Shown piece after piece: positions 9,420-17,756 of a stretch of 17,756 nucleotides of DNA. The position numbers were made by a program, and so were the translations under genes. The notes under the pieces are model-generated. The model made no database searches, was not told the DNA's origin, and worked only from the letters and a program-made list of their open reading frames with translations. The stretch's first letter is position 1, and every line of letters begins with the position of its first letter. Origin of the DNA: Echinostoma caproni (Eukaryota; Platyhelminthes; Trematoda; Plagiorchiida; Echinostomatidae); the NCBI GenBank assembly GCA_900618425.1, contig UZAN01041077.1, positions 46,500 through 64,255 of the forward strand. Direction: 5' to 3'.

Positions 9420-10480
9420 TCACAGCCCTCTAAAATTCTCCCATTTTTAAGTTTCTTATTATTGCCCTTTAGTTGGTTGCTTATCCTTCCTGTAAATTGT
9501 GTATATAATTTTATATATTTAATAGAAGTAAGTAAAAAGAACGGAAAGAAATGAATGAACTAACACCAGACACCCAGAATATAAGACAATGTCCACTTTT
9601 GGTAAAGAAGTAGACAAAACAGATTAACCGGAGAGAGAGAAAGAATACAACACAAACAGTCAAGAATTTACAGTAGGCGGATGAAAACATCAAGTTTTCT
9701 TAGTCCGAATGAATAAAATTCCAATCTTTCGCAAATGTTTTAATCGGGATAGTTCAAGGAAGATTGACAGGCAGAACAATGTCAAGGTGCTTGCCAGTAC
9801 CAGCATTGGAAATACTTTGACTGCCCCCAGTTAGATGGGAGAGCTTGTCAAATGCAGTGTGGCAACCACTATTATGGGATGAAGGCGACAGGGAAAAATT
9901 TGTCCTTGTGCAATAAAAGACAGTGAGATAAAGACCAGATGAAGCAGTCATTCAAGGCATCTATTGGATGCAGCACCAAATTGCCAGTAAATAAACCAAA
10001 GACTATGTTTATTGCAAGCGTCCGTAGTCAGTGATATTGGAACGTGTGCTTCCAAGATGGGGGCTGGGACGTAACGGGTAGGGAGGAGGAGAAGCTTGAC
10101 AGGCACACACGAAGGGTTTCATTCCGCTTGAACCGTCATTGTGGATAAATTGAACAATCTTACGGTATCTCCACGAAGTCGCTTTTGGTGTACTCCGACA
10201 AATCACTAAAGTGATAGTGGGTGAGATCTTGGAGTGCTATGATGCATATCGTTTGTCCTTCACAATCAAATACTGATTCAGTACCGACAATAATCGAGGC
10301 GTTGTGTCTAATTTGCACATCAGTTCTGTCTACCGATTAAAGCACTTCATTTTCCTATGAAGCTCACTTCTTCTGTGAAACCCCGCTCTCTGTTTTCCGG
10401 AGGCTATGCACATGTTCATTGTGACTGCTCCTCATCTAATTCGGTTTCTTGCCATCGCTGTAGCATCAGAATTTTCCGCT
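9420..10480. other. Unassigned non-coding stretch
   Basis: No gene is recognised. Small overlapping frames occur: 9511-9693, 9754-9951 and 10009-10206 on minus, and 10357-10569 on plus. The last of these runs into the CR1-like fragment but in a different frame. A short (GA)n run lies at 9631-9641. The 5' extent of the CR1-like element may reach back into 10350-10480, but I could not recognise its protein there. Confidence 0.5.
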
Positions 10481-10610
10481 TTCAGGTTTTTTTCACTTTG
10501 TTCTTCATCAGTGATCTGCAGTACTTAGAATACCCTTCCAACTCACGTCGTTTGTGCATCAACTATTGAAGCTTTCAGGCGGAAACTCGATGAAACCCTG
10601 GTAAACCTCA

Positions 10611-10631
10611 TAATGGTATAGCATACCATTA
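10611..10631 (+). repeat. 9-bp-arm hairpin at the LINE stop codon
   Basis: TAATGGTAT (10611-10619) and ATACCATTA (10623-10631) are perfect inverted arms around a 3-base loop. The stop codon of the CR1-like frame begins on the last base of the left arm and ends in the loop. LINE 3' regions often carry a stem that helps the reverse transcriptase recognise its template, and this could be such a stem. Confidence 0.75.
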
Positions 10632-10771
10632 AAGTAAACTCAAATTCATTGAAGCCTGTAATCTCCTGCCTGGAATGTTGTGATTTTTTTGCCGTGAAAC
10701 GGTTCCATTCTGTAAATATCCTATGGGGACAAGAGAAGCATGAGAATGTAAGTAATTCCCATAATAAAATG

Positions 10772-10787
10772 TTGACTTTGACTTTGA
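10772..10787 (+). repeat. Short tandem 3' tail of the CR1-like element
   Basis: About two and a half units of TTGACT follow the LINE 3' region. CR1-like elements usually end in short tandem repeats rather than poly(A), so this marks the probable 3' boundary of the insertion. Confidence 0.6.
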
Positions 10788-10789
10788 AT

Positions 10790-12010
10790 CGAGTCATCCA
10801 CTTTGATAACGTAAATTCTCAATTCTCATTATAAAATGGAGTTAAAATCTTCGACCGCTGTTTCATAAAATGTAACTTGCATTACTCGCACAATTCTTCT
10901 TTTGTTGGGCATCCTGGGTGTAGAAACCTGTCAGCTCAGGGGATTTTGTGATTTACCTAGTTAATCTATAATTTGACAGACCTTCTGTGTCGTTTTATTG
11001 TTCAATTGAGAGCACTGTTACGGAGTGACAAGCAGTCCAAAACGGTGTATTCCGTTTATGATTTTGTGGGACATGATTTACTGTCCATAATTTATTTCTA
11101 TACCAATTTAATTTTCGCTTGGAACAGGTCGACAGGCGCTAAGGTGGGGGAATGTTGTGTCACGAGGTCGGTGCTGTACAAGACGCGTATCCGATGATTG
11201 CCTACGCTTCTGTATTGTGTCTGATTCTAATTGACTGGATCAATGAAATTATCACGTCACGTCTTATTTTCTACTCACAATCAATCGTGCTTCGAATCAA
11301 AAGCAATTCATGAGTTATTGCATCACAGGAAGTGAGCGAGAGAAGCTAAACCCCGCCGGATTGTGGTCAGTCCTTATTCGTATAACCTCCAAATGCGTGT
11401 CGGTGTTCTTTTTTGATCCGTACCAACACCGGATTAATTTTTGTAAGACTGCCGTCTTTAACCGACTTCCTAGTATCTCGATTTTATCAGAATATTTGCG
11501 TGTCATGCATTCAAGGAGTTTGCCGGAATGCACCTATTGATGACACGCTTGGAAAAAACGACAAACCTGATTACGTCCATCAAAACCGGAAAAGGAACTA
11601 GAAATAGAAACGCACACGAGTTGTTCCTTAATTAACGCCAAGTATAAAGCTTTTCCAAGCTTTTCCTCAATCTGTGTGGTTGTCAAGTATCACCAAAATT
11701 ATGTTGTTTAGCAGATTTAATTTTTATGTTGGAATTCGGAAAAGTTCAGCAACCTCGGTGAGATTCAAATTAGCTCCGCCTACGCTTCTAGTATAGTGCA
11801 CATTCGACCAGACGGGCCAAGATAACATCCCGATAGCACTGATAATTTCACATTTGATTTACCCATCCAACTTACTGAGGTATATGGAATCCACTAGTCA
11901 GCTTATAAACAGACTTCCAAGGTAAGGTTCTCTTAGAATTCATCGGAATCAAATCGAATGAAGTGTTTTTGCTTGATAGACTGGAGTTTTATGTTTGATT
12001 TCTGGAAGGC
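10790..12010. other. Unassigned non-coding stretch
   Basis: No gene is recognised. Small frames at 10973-11197 and 11310-11540 overlap others on both strands and show no domain. The DNA is moderately AT-rich with no obvious tandem or inverted repeat longer than about 8 bp. Confidence 0.6.
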
Positions 12011-12075
12011 TCGGTAGCTCATTGTCGTGCAAAAGATGTAGACGGCGTCCATGCGTCGATCCGAATCCCACCATT
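12010..12075 (+). mobile_element. Weak tRNA-like module
   Basis: An A-box-like TAGCTCATTGT (12015-12025) is followed 32 bases later by GATCCGAATCC (12058-12068), two changes from the B-box consensus, and by CCACCATTGC. The same CCATTGC string follows the B box of the module at 15918-16195, which supports a tRNA-derived SINE head. No body or tail could be delimited. A CTGATGA occurs at 12137-12143, but no GAAA box follows it. Confidence 0.35.
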
Positions 12076-12170
12076 GCTATTGACATTTTCCCAATCCAAA
12101 CATATCAGCAAAATATTTTCATATTCCCGAAATTCTCTGATGAGCACTAACTGCATCATTGCAATTTCCT

Positions 12171-12184
12171 CAGAGAGAGAGAGA
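12171..12184. repeat. (GA)n microsatellite
   Basis: This is a run of about seven GA units just after a pyrimidine-rich segment. It is a simple repeat. Confidence 0.8.
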
Positions 12185-12189
12185 CGGTT

Positions 12190-15100
12190 GGGAATCAGCT
12201 TGTCGTCCGATGAATGTTTACCTTCTTCTTCCAGGTAATTTCCGTTCTGAATGTCTATGCATAACTGCCGGAGATTTTGCTCTCAAACCTGCTAATCATC
12301 TGCATACTTTTGATTTCACTATCCTCTCTCTTGTCACCCCCATTTTAAGGAACCCCGTAACGGTTTTTCCGATTCCCAAAAATGTTTGCACCAACGAGCC
12401 TTTTGAGCAGTTTTAACAAATATGCTTTGACTTCACACTAACACCACCAGGGATCAACTTGGTAGCTGATTCACTTCCAAAGTAGTCCTCAATGACCACA
12501 GTCATGTGATAAGCCTACCAATTTGTTTTACATTCATTCATCACTATTTTTCACGTCATTTCTAAACATGGCTAAGTTTCTGAATGGTCTACTCCTCGGT
12601 TTTCTAGATTTCTACCCTGGTTTTTAGTGGTGATGTTTCTCGACGTTTCTCGTTTGAAAACAGTAGTCTTTCTGTTTTCCATCTGTTCCGCGCAATAGAG
12701 GTGTTTCCTCTCGCGCGCGTAGACGTTTGTTGCGATTTCTCTAAAACCGTTCATAGCTGGTATATTTGTCAAAAAATCAAAGACAGAGCCGAATTACGTA
12801 GTGGCTCAATGTGCTTTCAGCTTACCTTCCTTACAATTCGTTTCCCGTTTTTGCTCAAAATATTGTGATAGCACTGCCAAGGGTTTGACTATGTTCCAGT
12901 TTTTGATTGCAGTGTTGTCTTCGATTTATAACTGTATGAACGTTAATACCAGCATAATACTGTTCGTACAGGTCAGCTAGGTAGATAATCCATTCAACTA
13001 TTTTGGCAATCTCTCATTCGGAGATTCACTTATTAGCTTGCCCCAGTTGTACTAATGAACAGTTTAGCTTCTGGTTTGATTGACCGGAAGTGTAAGTGAG
13101 TTTCTTCCTCTGAGGACAACTAACCCGAAAGGTCTAAGAGCAAAATACTAGAGTACTAGTAGTAGATCCTAGCCGTCACCTTGTTCATTTGCCCAACTGG
13201 CTTACAATTGGAAGAGATTGTTTTACCTTTGCTCACAAGCATTGGGGATGGAACACAGGCCTTGCCTTCACTATAACTCCTCTCTAGTTGATTTCGCTAT
13301 TTTCAATGAATTGCACTGTCATCACTTCGGCAATTTACTGTTAATTTTATCAACTTTGTGATCTATAGAATTGGTCATTTTGACTCCCTCGAACCAATAG
13401 AAGTCCGTGTTTGTGCCAGATTAAAGTTATACCCGTCAATTCTCCATAACATCTGGTAACAATGTTTGATTTCACTTTTTCCATAAATGCGCCATTTGCG
13501 TTTGCCGATACCGGTCGAGATCATGGTATCTACTCACATATTTTCCCTCTATAGTCACGTAACAGACGAAATGCGTAGAACTGCACAGTTTTTGCGCGTG
13601 ATGAAAATGTGTTCACGCGTTTTTGTCAACTGGACATCAATGAAGACTGATCACACATAATGCGACAACAGGGCGAGGGGAAATTTCCCATGTAGTCTCA
13701 AGTTTGCAAAAAAATCTCTCTGAAGCTTTGAAAGTCGTTCGTCGATTCCATACAATAAAAATTTCAAATCTATCTCATGTTTTGCATTTGGTCACAATCA
13801 GAACCTAAAAGTTGCAAATCAGTCTGTACTCATTACATAAGTGTGCCTGTTCAACAGATACATGATCTGCGGGTAGGGAGGTACCACGAACTGACGTCCA
13901 AAGTTATGCGTAGACTGTGCGTTTCTCAAAATAATCGAGATGACCGGTGATGGTTATTGCGATCTGACTTCGTTCCTTCCTCCCGCCCGCCCACCCATCA
14001 ATTCCGCCATCAGTTCAAATGGTGCACCATCCAGCGCTTAGCTGAAAATACGTTCCAACAAAGAGATTTATGGCCTTGCGCGTTTTTTCTATCTCTATCA
14101 ACAGCATAGTGAAGAGTTATGCATATTTATCAAGTGCGGTTTGATTTAGGTTAAAATCCTATTTGGACTGCCTTAGGTGGGTGTTGTCAGGTGAATTAAT
14201 CTTGACCTACATGGAGGTAGCTGACTACGGTTATAAAGCAAGAACACCCCCAGATAGAGTGATCTGAAGACGAGTCAATTTAGATCAATACTTCGCATTC
14301 ACTTTTATAGCCTTGAAAAACTAGGTTAACGACCTTTATCTTTCATTTGATCAGCAATTATGTAAACATATATAAATATAGCTTTTATCAGTTTGCGTGC
14401 GGGTATCTGGGTTGGAAGACTGTGTGAGTTCACTGATATCGCTGGTGGAACGACAGATTCAGTTAGTTTGGATTGGGGGTGGATAAATGGGCGACATAAA
14501 TGTTTCCGTGTAGCTTTATGGAACTCATTCAGGACATCAGATGACAGGTAAACAAAACAGTACAAATGGAATCAGTGGGAGGCGGGAAAGAGTGCATAAA
14601 GAAGAATAAGTACATTCTACACAAGTGTTCATGTTATTCAATTTTACGATAATTCACCATTCACGGAACAATCATTCTGGCTTTCATTTGGGTACAAATT
14701 GGATTCGTAATTTGACGTTTGCTTACCGACTGTGGAAAACAATACTCGATGGATCAGTAACTGACATCTGATCTACAATCCATCAAATCTGTTGATCGAA
14801 TGAGATAGGTTGTAACCATCGGCAACGAGTGTTACAAAGATTTTCGTGGCTGATTGTTTCTATCTCACTGGATGTTTTGGTTCCGGGCATTTGGATTCGT
14901 TGGCTGCGCAAATTCTTGCACCCCCTCTCATGAGAAAGGGCTGTCTATCTGTGTATCAATGCAGTTCTGCTTGTTCACGTCTTCCGTTTTGTTTCGTATC
15001 GTTCCGCAATTCGCACTGTTTCTTGAGTCATCATATTTGTTGATCGTTGGAATTCTCGTCTCACTGAGCCTACGCACCAGTTGCTACTTCTTGCTCAATG

Positions 15101-15900
15101 CAATGATAAGCCAAAATTTGGCTTGTGTTCAGTTTACTGTTTACGCCTGAATTTTTCTATTATTATAGAATTCACCTGAAAGCTTCCCTTCCAAATCGAG
15201 CAGTATAACTTTAGAATAATTTCAAACAGTAATTGCAGCAGAATTCAGTTCAGCTTTGATACAATCAGTGATTATTTTGGAACAGAGATTATTAAATTCG
15301 GGCATCTTGTTTCCTGCTATGCTCGTCATATGATTCGGTGCATTTCTGCTTCCATCAAAATATCACAATGTTCTGGAAAGCCTTTTGAAAATTGTAATCA
15401 TTAAAACGATTAGTATTACCATTATTATTATTAAAGGCATGTGATATTCACTATGTTTCCAGAATACGAATTATTCACCTCCCGTGATTCATGTTCTATT
15501 CGAATTAGGCCACCAATGAACAAATTTAGATACCATGTGCGCGTTGGCAATTACATCACCGAAAGTCGATATCCGAATGTCGAATGTGGGGAACATTTTG
15601 CTTGGGTGATTTTTGTCAAACCTCATACCGAGATCAATCGCTTCATCCTCATTGGTGACCGGAGACTCCCGAGAATTAATAATTATGTTGTTTTCTTAAT
15701 TATTCTTAAATTAACTTGCTGAATTCCGTCGTGTACGGAGTAAATGAAGTGTGAACTTAAAAACCAGGAAACATTGGACAGACGAGTTGATTCTGGTTGG
15801 GCCTCATCGAAACCAAACCCTCCACTGCTTTTAAGTAACAATTAATCAAGTTGAAATGTTGCCAACCCTGGAGGCTGGTGATGAGATACACTAGGTGCAA
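12190..15900. other. Long unassigned non-coding stretch
   Basis: I see no gene, transposon or RNA gene in these 3.7 kb. Between 12775 and 14325 there is not even a frame of 60 codons. Frames of 79-98 codons occur at 14326-14565 (minus), 14854-15150 (plus, hydrophobic) and 15441-15722 (plus). They have no recognised domain and overlap other frames or lie alone, so I do not call them genes. A short (ATT)n run lies near 15421-15433. An inverted pair, GGGTGTT near 14180 and AACACCC near 14245, is short enough to be chance. Confidence 0.6.
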
Positions 15901-15917
15901 CAGTTTGTGCTCTATCG

Positions 15918-16195
15918 TGGTGGTAGTGCAGTGGTCTAGTTGCTGTCACCGACTTGCTTTGGATCCTGTGGTTCGAGGTTCGAGCACCGCCATTGCCACC
16001 GCCACTCAACTTTTGTGGTAGGCTCCTCAGCTGTCGTCCGGTTCAATACCACGCCTAACCTATCGGGGCCTTATGTGGTTCGCACACCAAATTTCGGGGC
16101 TTAGGTTACCGGTTTCAATCACAGAATAGCAGGTCCTCCTCATTATGGGGTTCACTCAGTCTGCTGTTCATCACACTTGGGTGTATAATAAAAAA
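15918..16195 (+). mobile_element. tRNA-headed SINE of a second type
   Basis: TAGTGCAGTGG (15924-15934) matches the pol III A box at every defined position. GGTTCGAGCAC (15977-15987) matches the B box with one change near its end. The gap of 42 bases is slightly long. The body contains a 6-bp inverted pair, GTGGTA (16015-16020) and TACCAC (16047-16052). It ends in an A-rich string, ATAATAAAAAA (about 16184-16194), which could be the SINE tail. It abuts the hammerhead SINE at 16225 but does not align with it beyond the head. I could not find a convincing target-site duplication, so the limits are approximate. Confidence 0.5.
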
Positions 16196-16224
16196 GTGAC
16201 AATGTGGAGGCCTTCTCATAATCT

Positions 16225-16437
16225 GCCTGGTGGCCGAATGGGTAGCATGCTTGCGTTCAACCTATGACGTCCCGGGTTCGATCCCCAGCTGGGTAGATTG
16301 ATTGACGTACTGCTGATGAGGCGCAGCCAGTTATAAACAGCTGTCCAGTTCTACCGAACTGTTCAATTCACACTTGATTTGGTCTATACATGGCAATCGC
16401 CATATTCACCATGTCATATCCTCCATCACTCTCATAT
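16225..16437 (+). mobile_element. tRNA-headed SINE carrying a hammerhead core, copy 2
   Basis: This is the second copy of the family at 8845-9058, about 213 bp. Its promoter boxes are better preserved: A box TGGCCGAATGG (16231-16241) and B box GGTTCGATCCC (16275-16285) both match the consensus, with 33 bases between. The body shares CTGCTGATGA, ACAGCTGTCCAG, TTCACACTT-type sequence and the ATCCTCCAT end block with copy 1. The tRNA-like head does not close an acceptor stem, so it is not a functional tRNA. The head could still bind pol III factors, but the ribozyme part is damaged (see 16307-16351). Copy-to-copy divergence suggests old insertions. Confidence 0.75.
16307..16351 (+). ncRNA. Decayed hammerhead motif in SINE copy 2
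   Basis: The layout is the same as in copy 1. Stem I arms are GTACTG (16307-16312) and CAGTTC (16346-16351), with one mismatched position. CTGATGA (16313-16319) is intact. CAGCTG (16338-16343) is followed by the correct TC, with the cleavage point expected after 16345. The second core box has become TAAA (16334-16337) instead of GAAA, and stem II is rearranged with only a GGC/GCC pair visible. Loss of the core G should abolish cleavage. The defects differ from those of copy 1, so each copy preserves what the other has lost. Confidence 0.55.
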
Positions 16438-16439
16438 AT

Positions 16440-17134
16440 CCCTAAGTCCTCAGAAAAGGGAAAAAGTGTGTTCGGCATTTTCGAGTGAATACTGGATGGC
16501 TGTTTGTTCATGTTTATGTTTAGTAGCTGCTTGTGGTTTTTGACAACTACACAAACCACGAAGTATTTTGTAAGGACTAAAGCAACACTATATTCCCGTG
16601 ATACACGTAGTCATGAGGTGAAAAACGTGATCGTCAATTTTACAGCTCAGCTGTGCTGATCTGCTCTTCGTAACTATATTTTTGTTGGTCGAGTTACAAA
16701 GGATCTGAAACAAACGGCCGCACAGGTTTAGATAGGTACAGAGTAAATATTTAGTGGAATGTCTAGATAAATACAACTTTGCCACATAAAATGATGATAA
16801 AGGAAAGGAATTTCAATTCACTGAACAATTCGGTAAAATGTAAACAACGCAACCCTTGAAGTCATTAAATTCAAATGAGGTGAATCAAAGACATGTATAG
16901 CCAAGTTATAGCTAATGCTATTACATTATTTTGATAGTAAAAGACTGTTCAAAAACTAACCAGTGTAGAATCAAACTTCACATATTCCATTTAATGAGAC
17001 TGCTTGAAAAGGTGTTCGTTGTTATTGACATGCTAAAACTGTGCACAATCATCCAAGAACTGACGACGTGTTAAAGTATCGATCGTTCCTTTGAGGTTAG
17101 GTAGAAAACGTACATATGAGAGTACGAGAACAGT
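16440..17134. other. Unassigned non-coding stretch
   Basis: No gene is recognised between the SINE and the LINE tail. Small minus frames (16368-16559 and 16588-16785) have no domain. The first of them overlaps the SINE end. Confidence 0.6.
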
Positions 17135-17756
17135 ACTTACTTTACTTTAATTTACGGCGGCTGGCTCCTGGGAGGGGATAAGCCGGCTTCATGGATATCT
17201 CGAATTGCCGCTGCCCACGCTCGGCGATCTGAGGCAAGATCAGCGCAGATTGTGATCCAGTTTGATTTTCATTGGCGAACGCCTTAGACGGAGCGGAGGC
17301 CAAGGTTCTCGTTATCCTTTCGCACCGTGTCGAGCCAGATTTTCAGCTGTCCACCGAGCCGACATCGCCAGTTCGGGCAGGGAGGCGGTGCCAAGACAGC
17401 TTTCGTCAGGTCGTTATCAGGCTTGCGAAGAATGTGGCCACACCATTGCAGTCGTCGGCGTTGTATTAGCGTCCTCAGCCGTACAGGATTAAAACACCGA
17501 TTTCTGACCACTTCATTTGAGAGTTGATCCCTCCATCGAACTCCCAGAATGAATCTTAAGCACCAGTGATCGAAGACTTCTAATCTGCGACAGTCTTCGA
17601 CTCTGAGTGGCCAGGTTTCGCAGCCGTACAGCAAAACAGGACGGACTGCTGCGGAGAAAACTCGGATTTTTGTCTTGAGGTTGATTTCGTTTCTGCACCA
17701 AAAGGAAATTCTTCAACTGTAAAAACGCCCTTCTTGCAGCATCGACGCGCCTTTGC
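17135..17756 (-). pseudogene. 3' end of a non-LTR retrotransposon (RTE-like), broken
   Basis: Read from 17755 downwards, this is the C-terminal part of a LINE reverse transcriptase, including L-Y-G-C-E-T-W and then R-R-L-x-V-F-D-H-x-C-L-R, followed by a basic stretch with W-C-G-H. These sit after the catalytic fingers-palm region, which lies beyond the window edge. Three lesions are visible: an extra base in the T run of the minus strand at 17700-17703 shifts the frame; a TAA stop lies at 17284-17286; a TGA, probably from Trp, lies at 17269-17271. Past these the same frame continues through A-W-A-A-A-I-R-D-I-H-E-A-G to a TAA at 17152-17154. A GTAAA/GTAAG-type tail (about 17135-17150) marks the 3' end. 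The clade call (RTE-like rather than another LINE) is an inference. Confidence 0.85.

Larger units (their letters stand above)
10484..10787 (+). pseudogene. 3' end of a CR1-like non-LTR retrotransposon
   Basis: In the frame of 10484-10618 the translation carries the C-terminal signature of CR1/Jockey-type reverse transcriptases: N-x-L-P-x-x-V-V-x-A-S, then F-R-R-K-L-D (about 10529-10590), ending at a TAG (10619-10621). The family has W-N-x-L-P here, and the Trp codon is replaced by TAG (10526-10528), so the copy is dead. A 3' untranslated stretch follows, containing a perfect hairpin at 10611-10631 and a tandem TTGACT-type tail at 10772-10787, as expected for LINEs that end in short repeats. 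Only the last few dozen codons are visible, so it is probably a 5'-truncated insertion. The clade call rests on this motif alone. Confidence 0.7.

Noticed and set aside
10488..10513. Minus-strand CTGATGA followed by GAAA
   Set aside because: Stem II does not pair and there are no flanking stems. The string lies within the CR1-like coding remnant.
12137..12155. CTGATGA with a GCA/TGC stem, downstream of a tRNA-like module
   Set aside because: The GAAA box is missing: the sequence after the small stem is ATCA. Spacing from the B box is also larger than in the SINE family.
14854..15150. Hydrophobic 98-codon frame resembling a membrane protein
   Set aside because: A T-rich strand yields Phe/Leu-rich translations by chance. 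There is no exon boundary, family match or neighbour to support it.
15441..15722. 93-codon frame with protein-like composition
   Set aside because: No domain is recognised and no splice context can be supported. Left as chance without transcript evidence.
16225..16297. A functional tRNA gene at the head of SINE copy 2
   Set aside because: A and B boxes are good, but the ends do not form a 7-bp acceptor stem and the anticodon arm is poor. The same unit is repeated at 8845 with a shared non-tRNA body.
1..17756. CRISPR array, prokaryotic operon, integron or phage
   Set aside because: There are no regularly spaced repeats, no dense coding and no ribosome binding sites. The window has the look of eukaryotic intergenic or intronic DNA.

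Overview
The window looks like non-coding, repeat-bearing DNA from an animal nuclear genome. I found no intact protein-coding gene. The longest open frames are about 100-135 codons, overlap one another in several frames, and match no family I recognise. For 17.7 kb of moderately AT-rich DNA that is about what chance gives. There are no operons, Shine-Dalgarno-like sites, rRNA genes or convincing functional tRNA genes. The organism is inferred to be a flatworm, probably a digenean trematode. The basis is a family of tRNA-headed short interspersed elements carrying a hammerhead-ribozyme core, the architecture known from the schistosome Sm-alpha elements, together with decayed non-LTR retrotransposon tails. 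This is inference, not a species call.

Layout. Positions 1-5640 hold unassigned sequence with small microsatellites, an imperfect ATC/CAT tract at 4606-4673 and a possible tiny LINE tail near 2553-2618. At 5684-5745 there is a minus-strand tRNA-like module with pol III A and B boxes. Positions 5860-7860 are unassigned apart from a perfect 18-bp palindrome (6862-6879) and a 4-base N run (7574-7577). From 7865 to 9058 there is a cluster: a decayed tRNA-like plus hammerhead-like copy (7865-7970), a double-hairpin segment (8128-8156) and a well-preserved tRNA-headed SINE (8845-9058) whose ribozyme core is largely intact. Another tRNA-like module lies at 9359-9415. The 3' end of a CR1-like LINE, with an internal stop, a 3' hairpin and a short tandem tail, occupies about 10484-10787. 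A weaker tRNA-like module is at 12015-12068. Positions 12190-15900 are almost featureless. A tRNA-headed SINE of a second type (about 15918-16195) is followed directly by a second copy of the hammerhead SINE (16225-16437). The right edge (17135-17756, minus strand) is the 3' end of another non-LTR retrotransposon, broken by one frameshift and two stops.

How the parts relate. The LINE fragments are dead 5'-truncated or decayed copies. The SINEs are non-autonomous and would have depended on active LINEs elsewhere. The most interesting signal is the hammerhead SINE family: two alignable copies and one possible divergent copy within about 8.5 kb.
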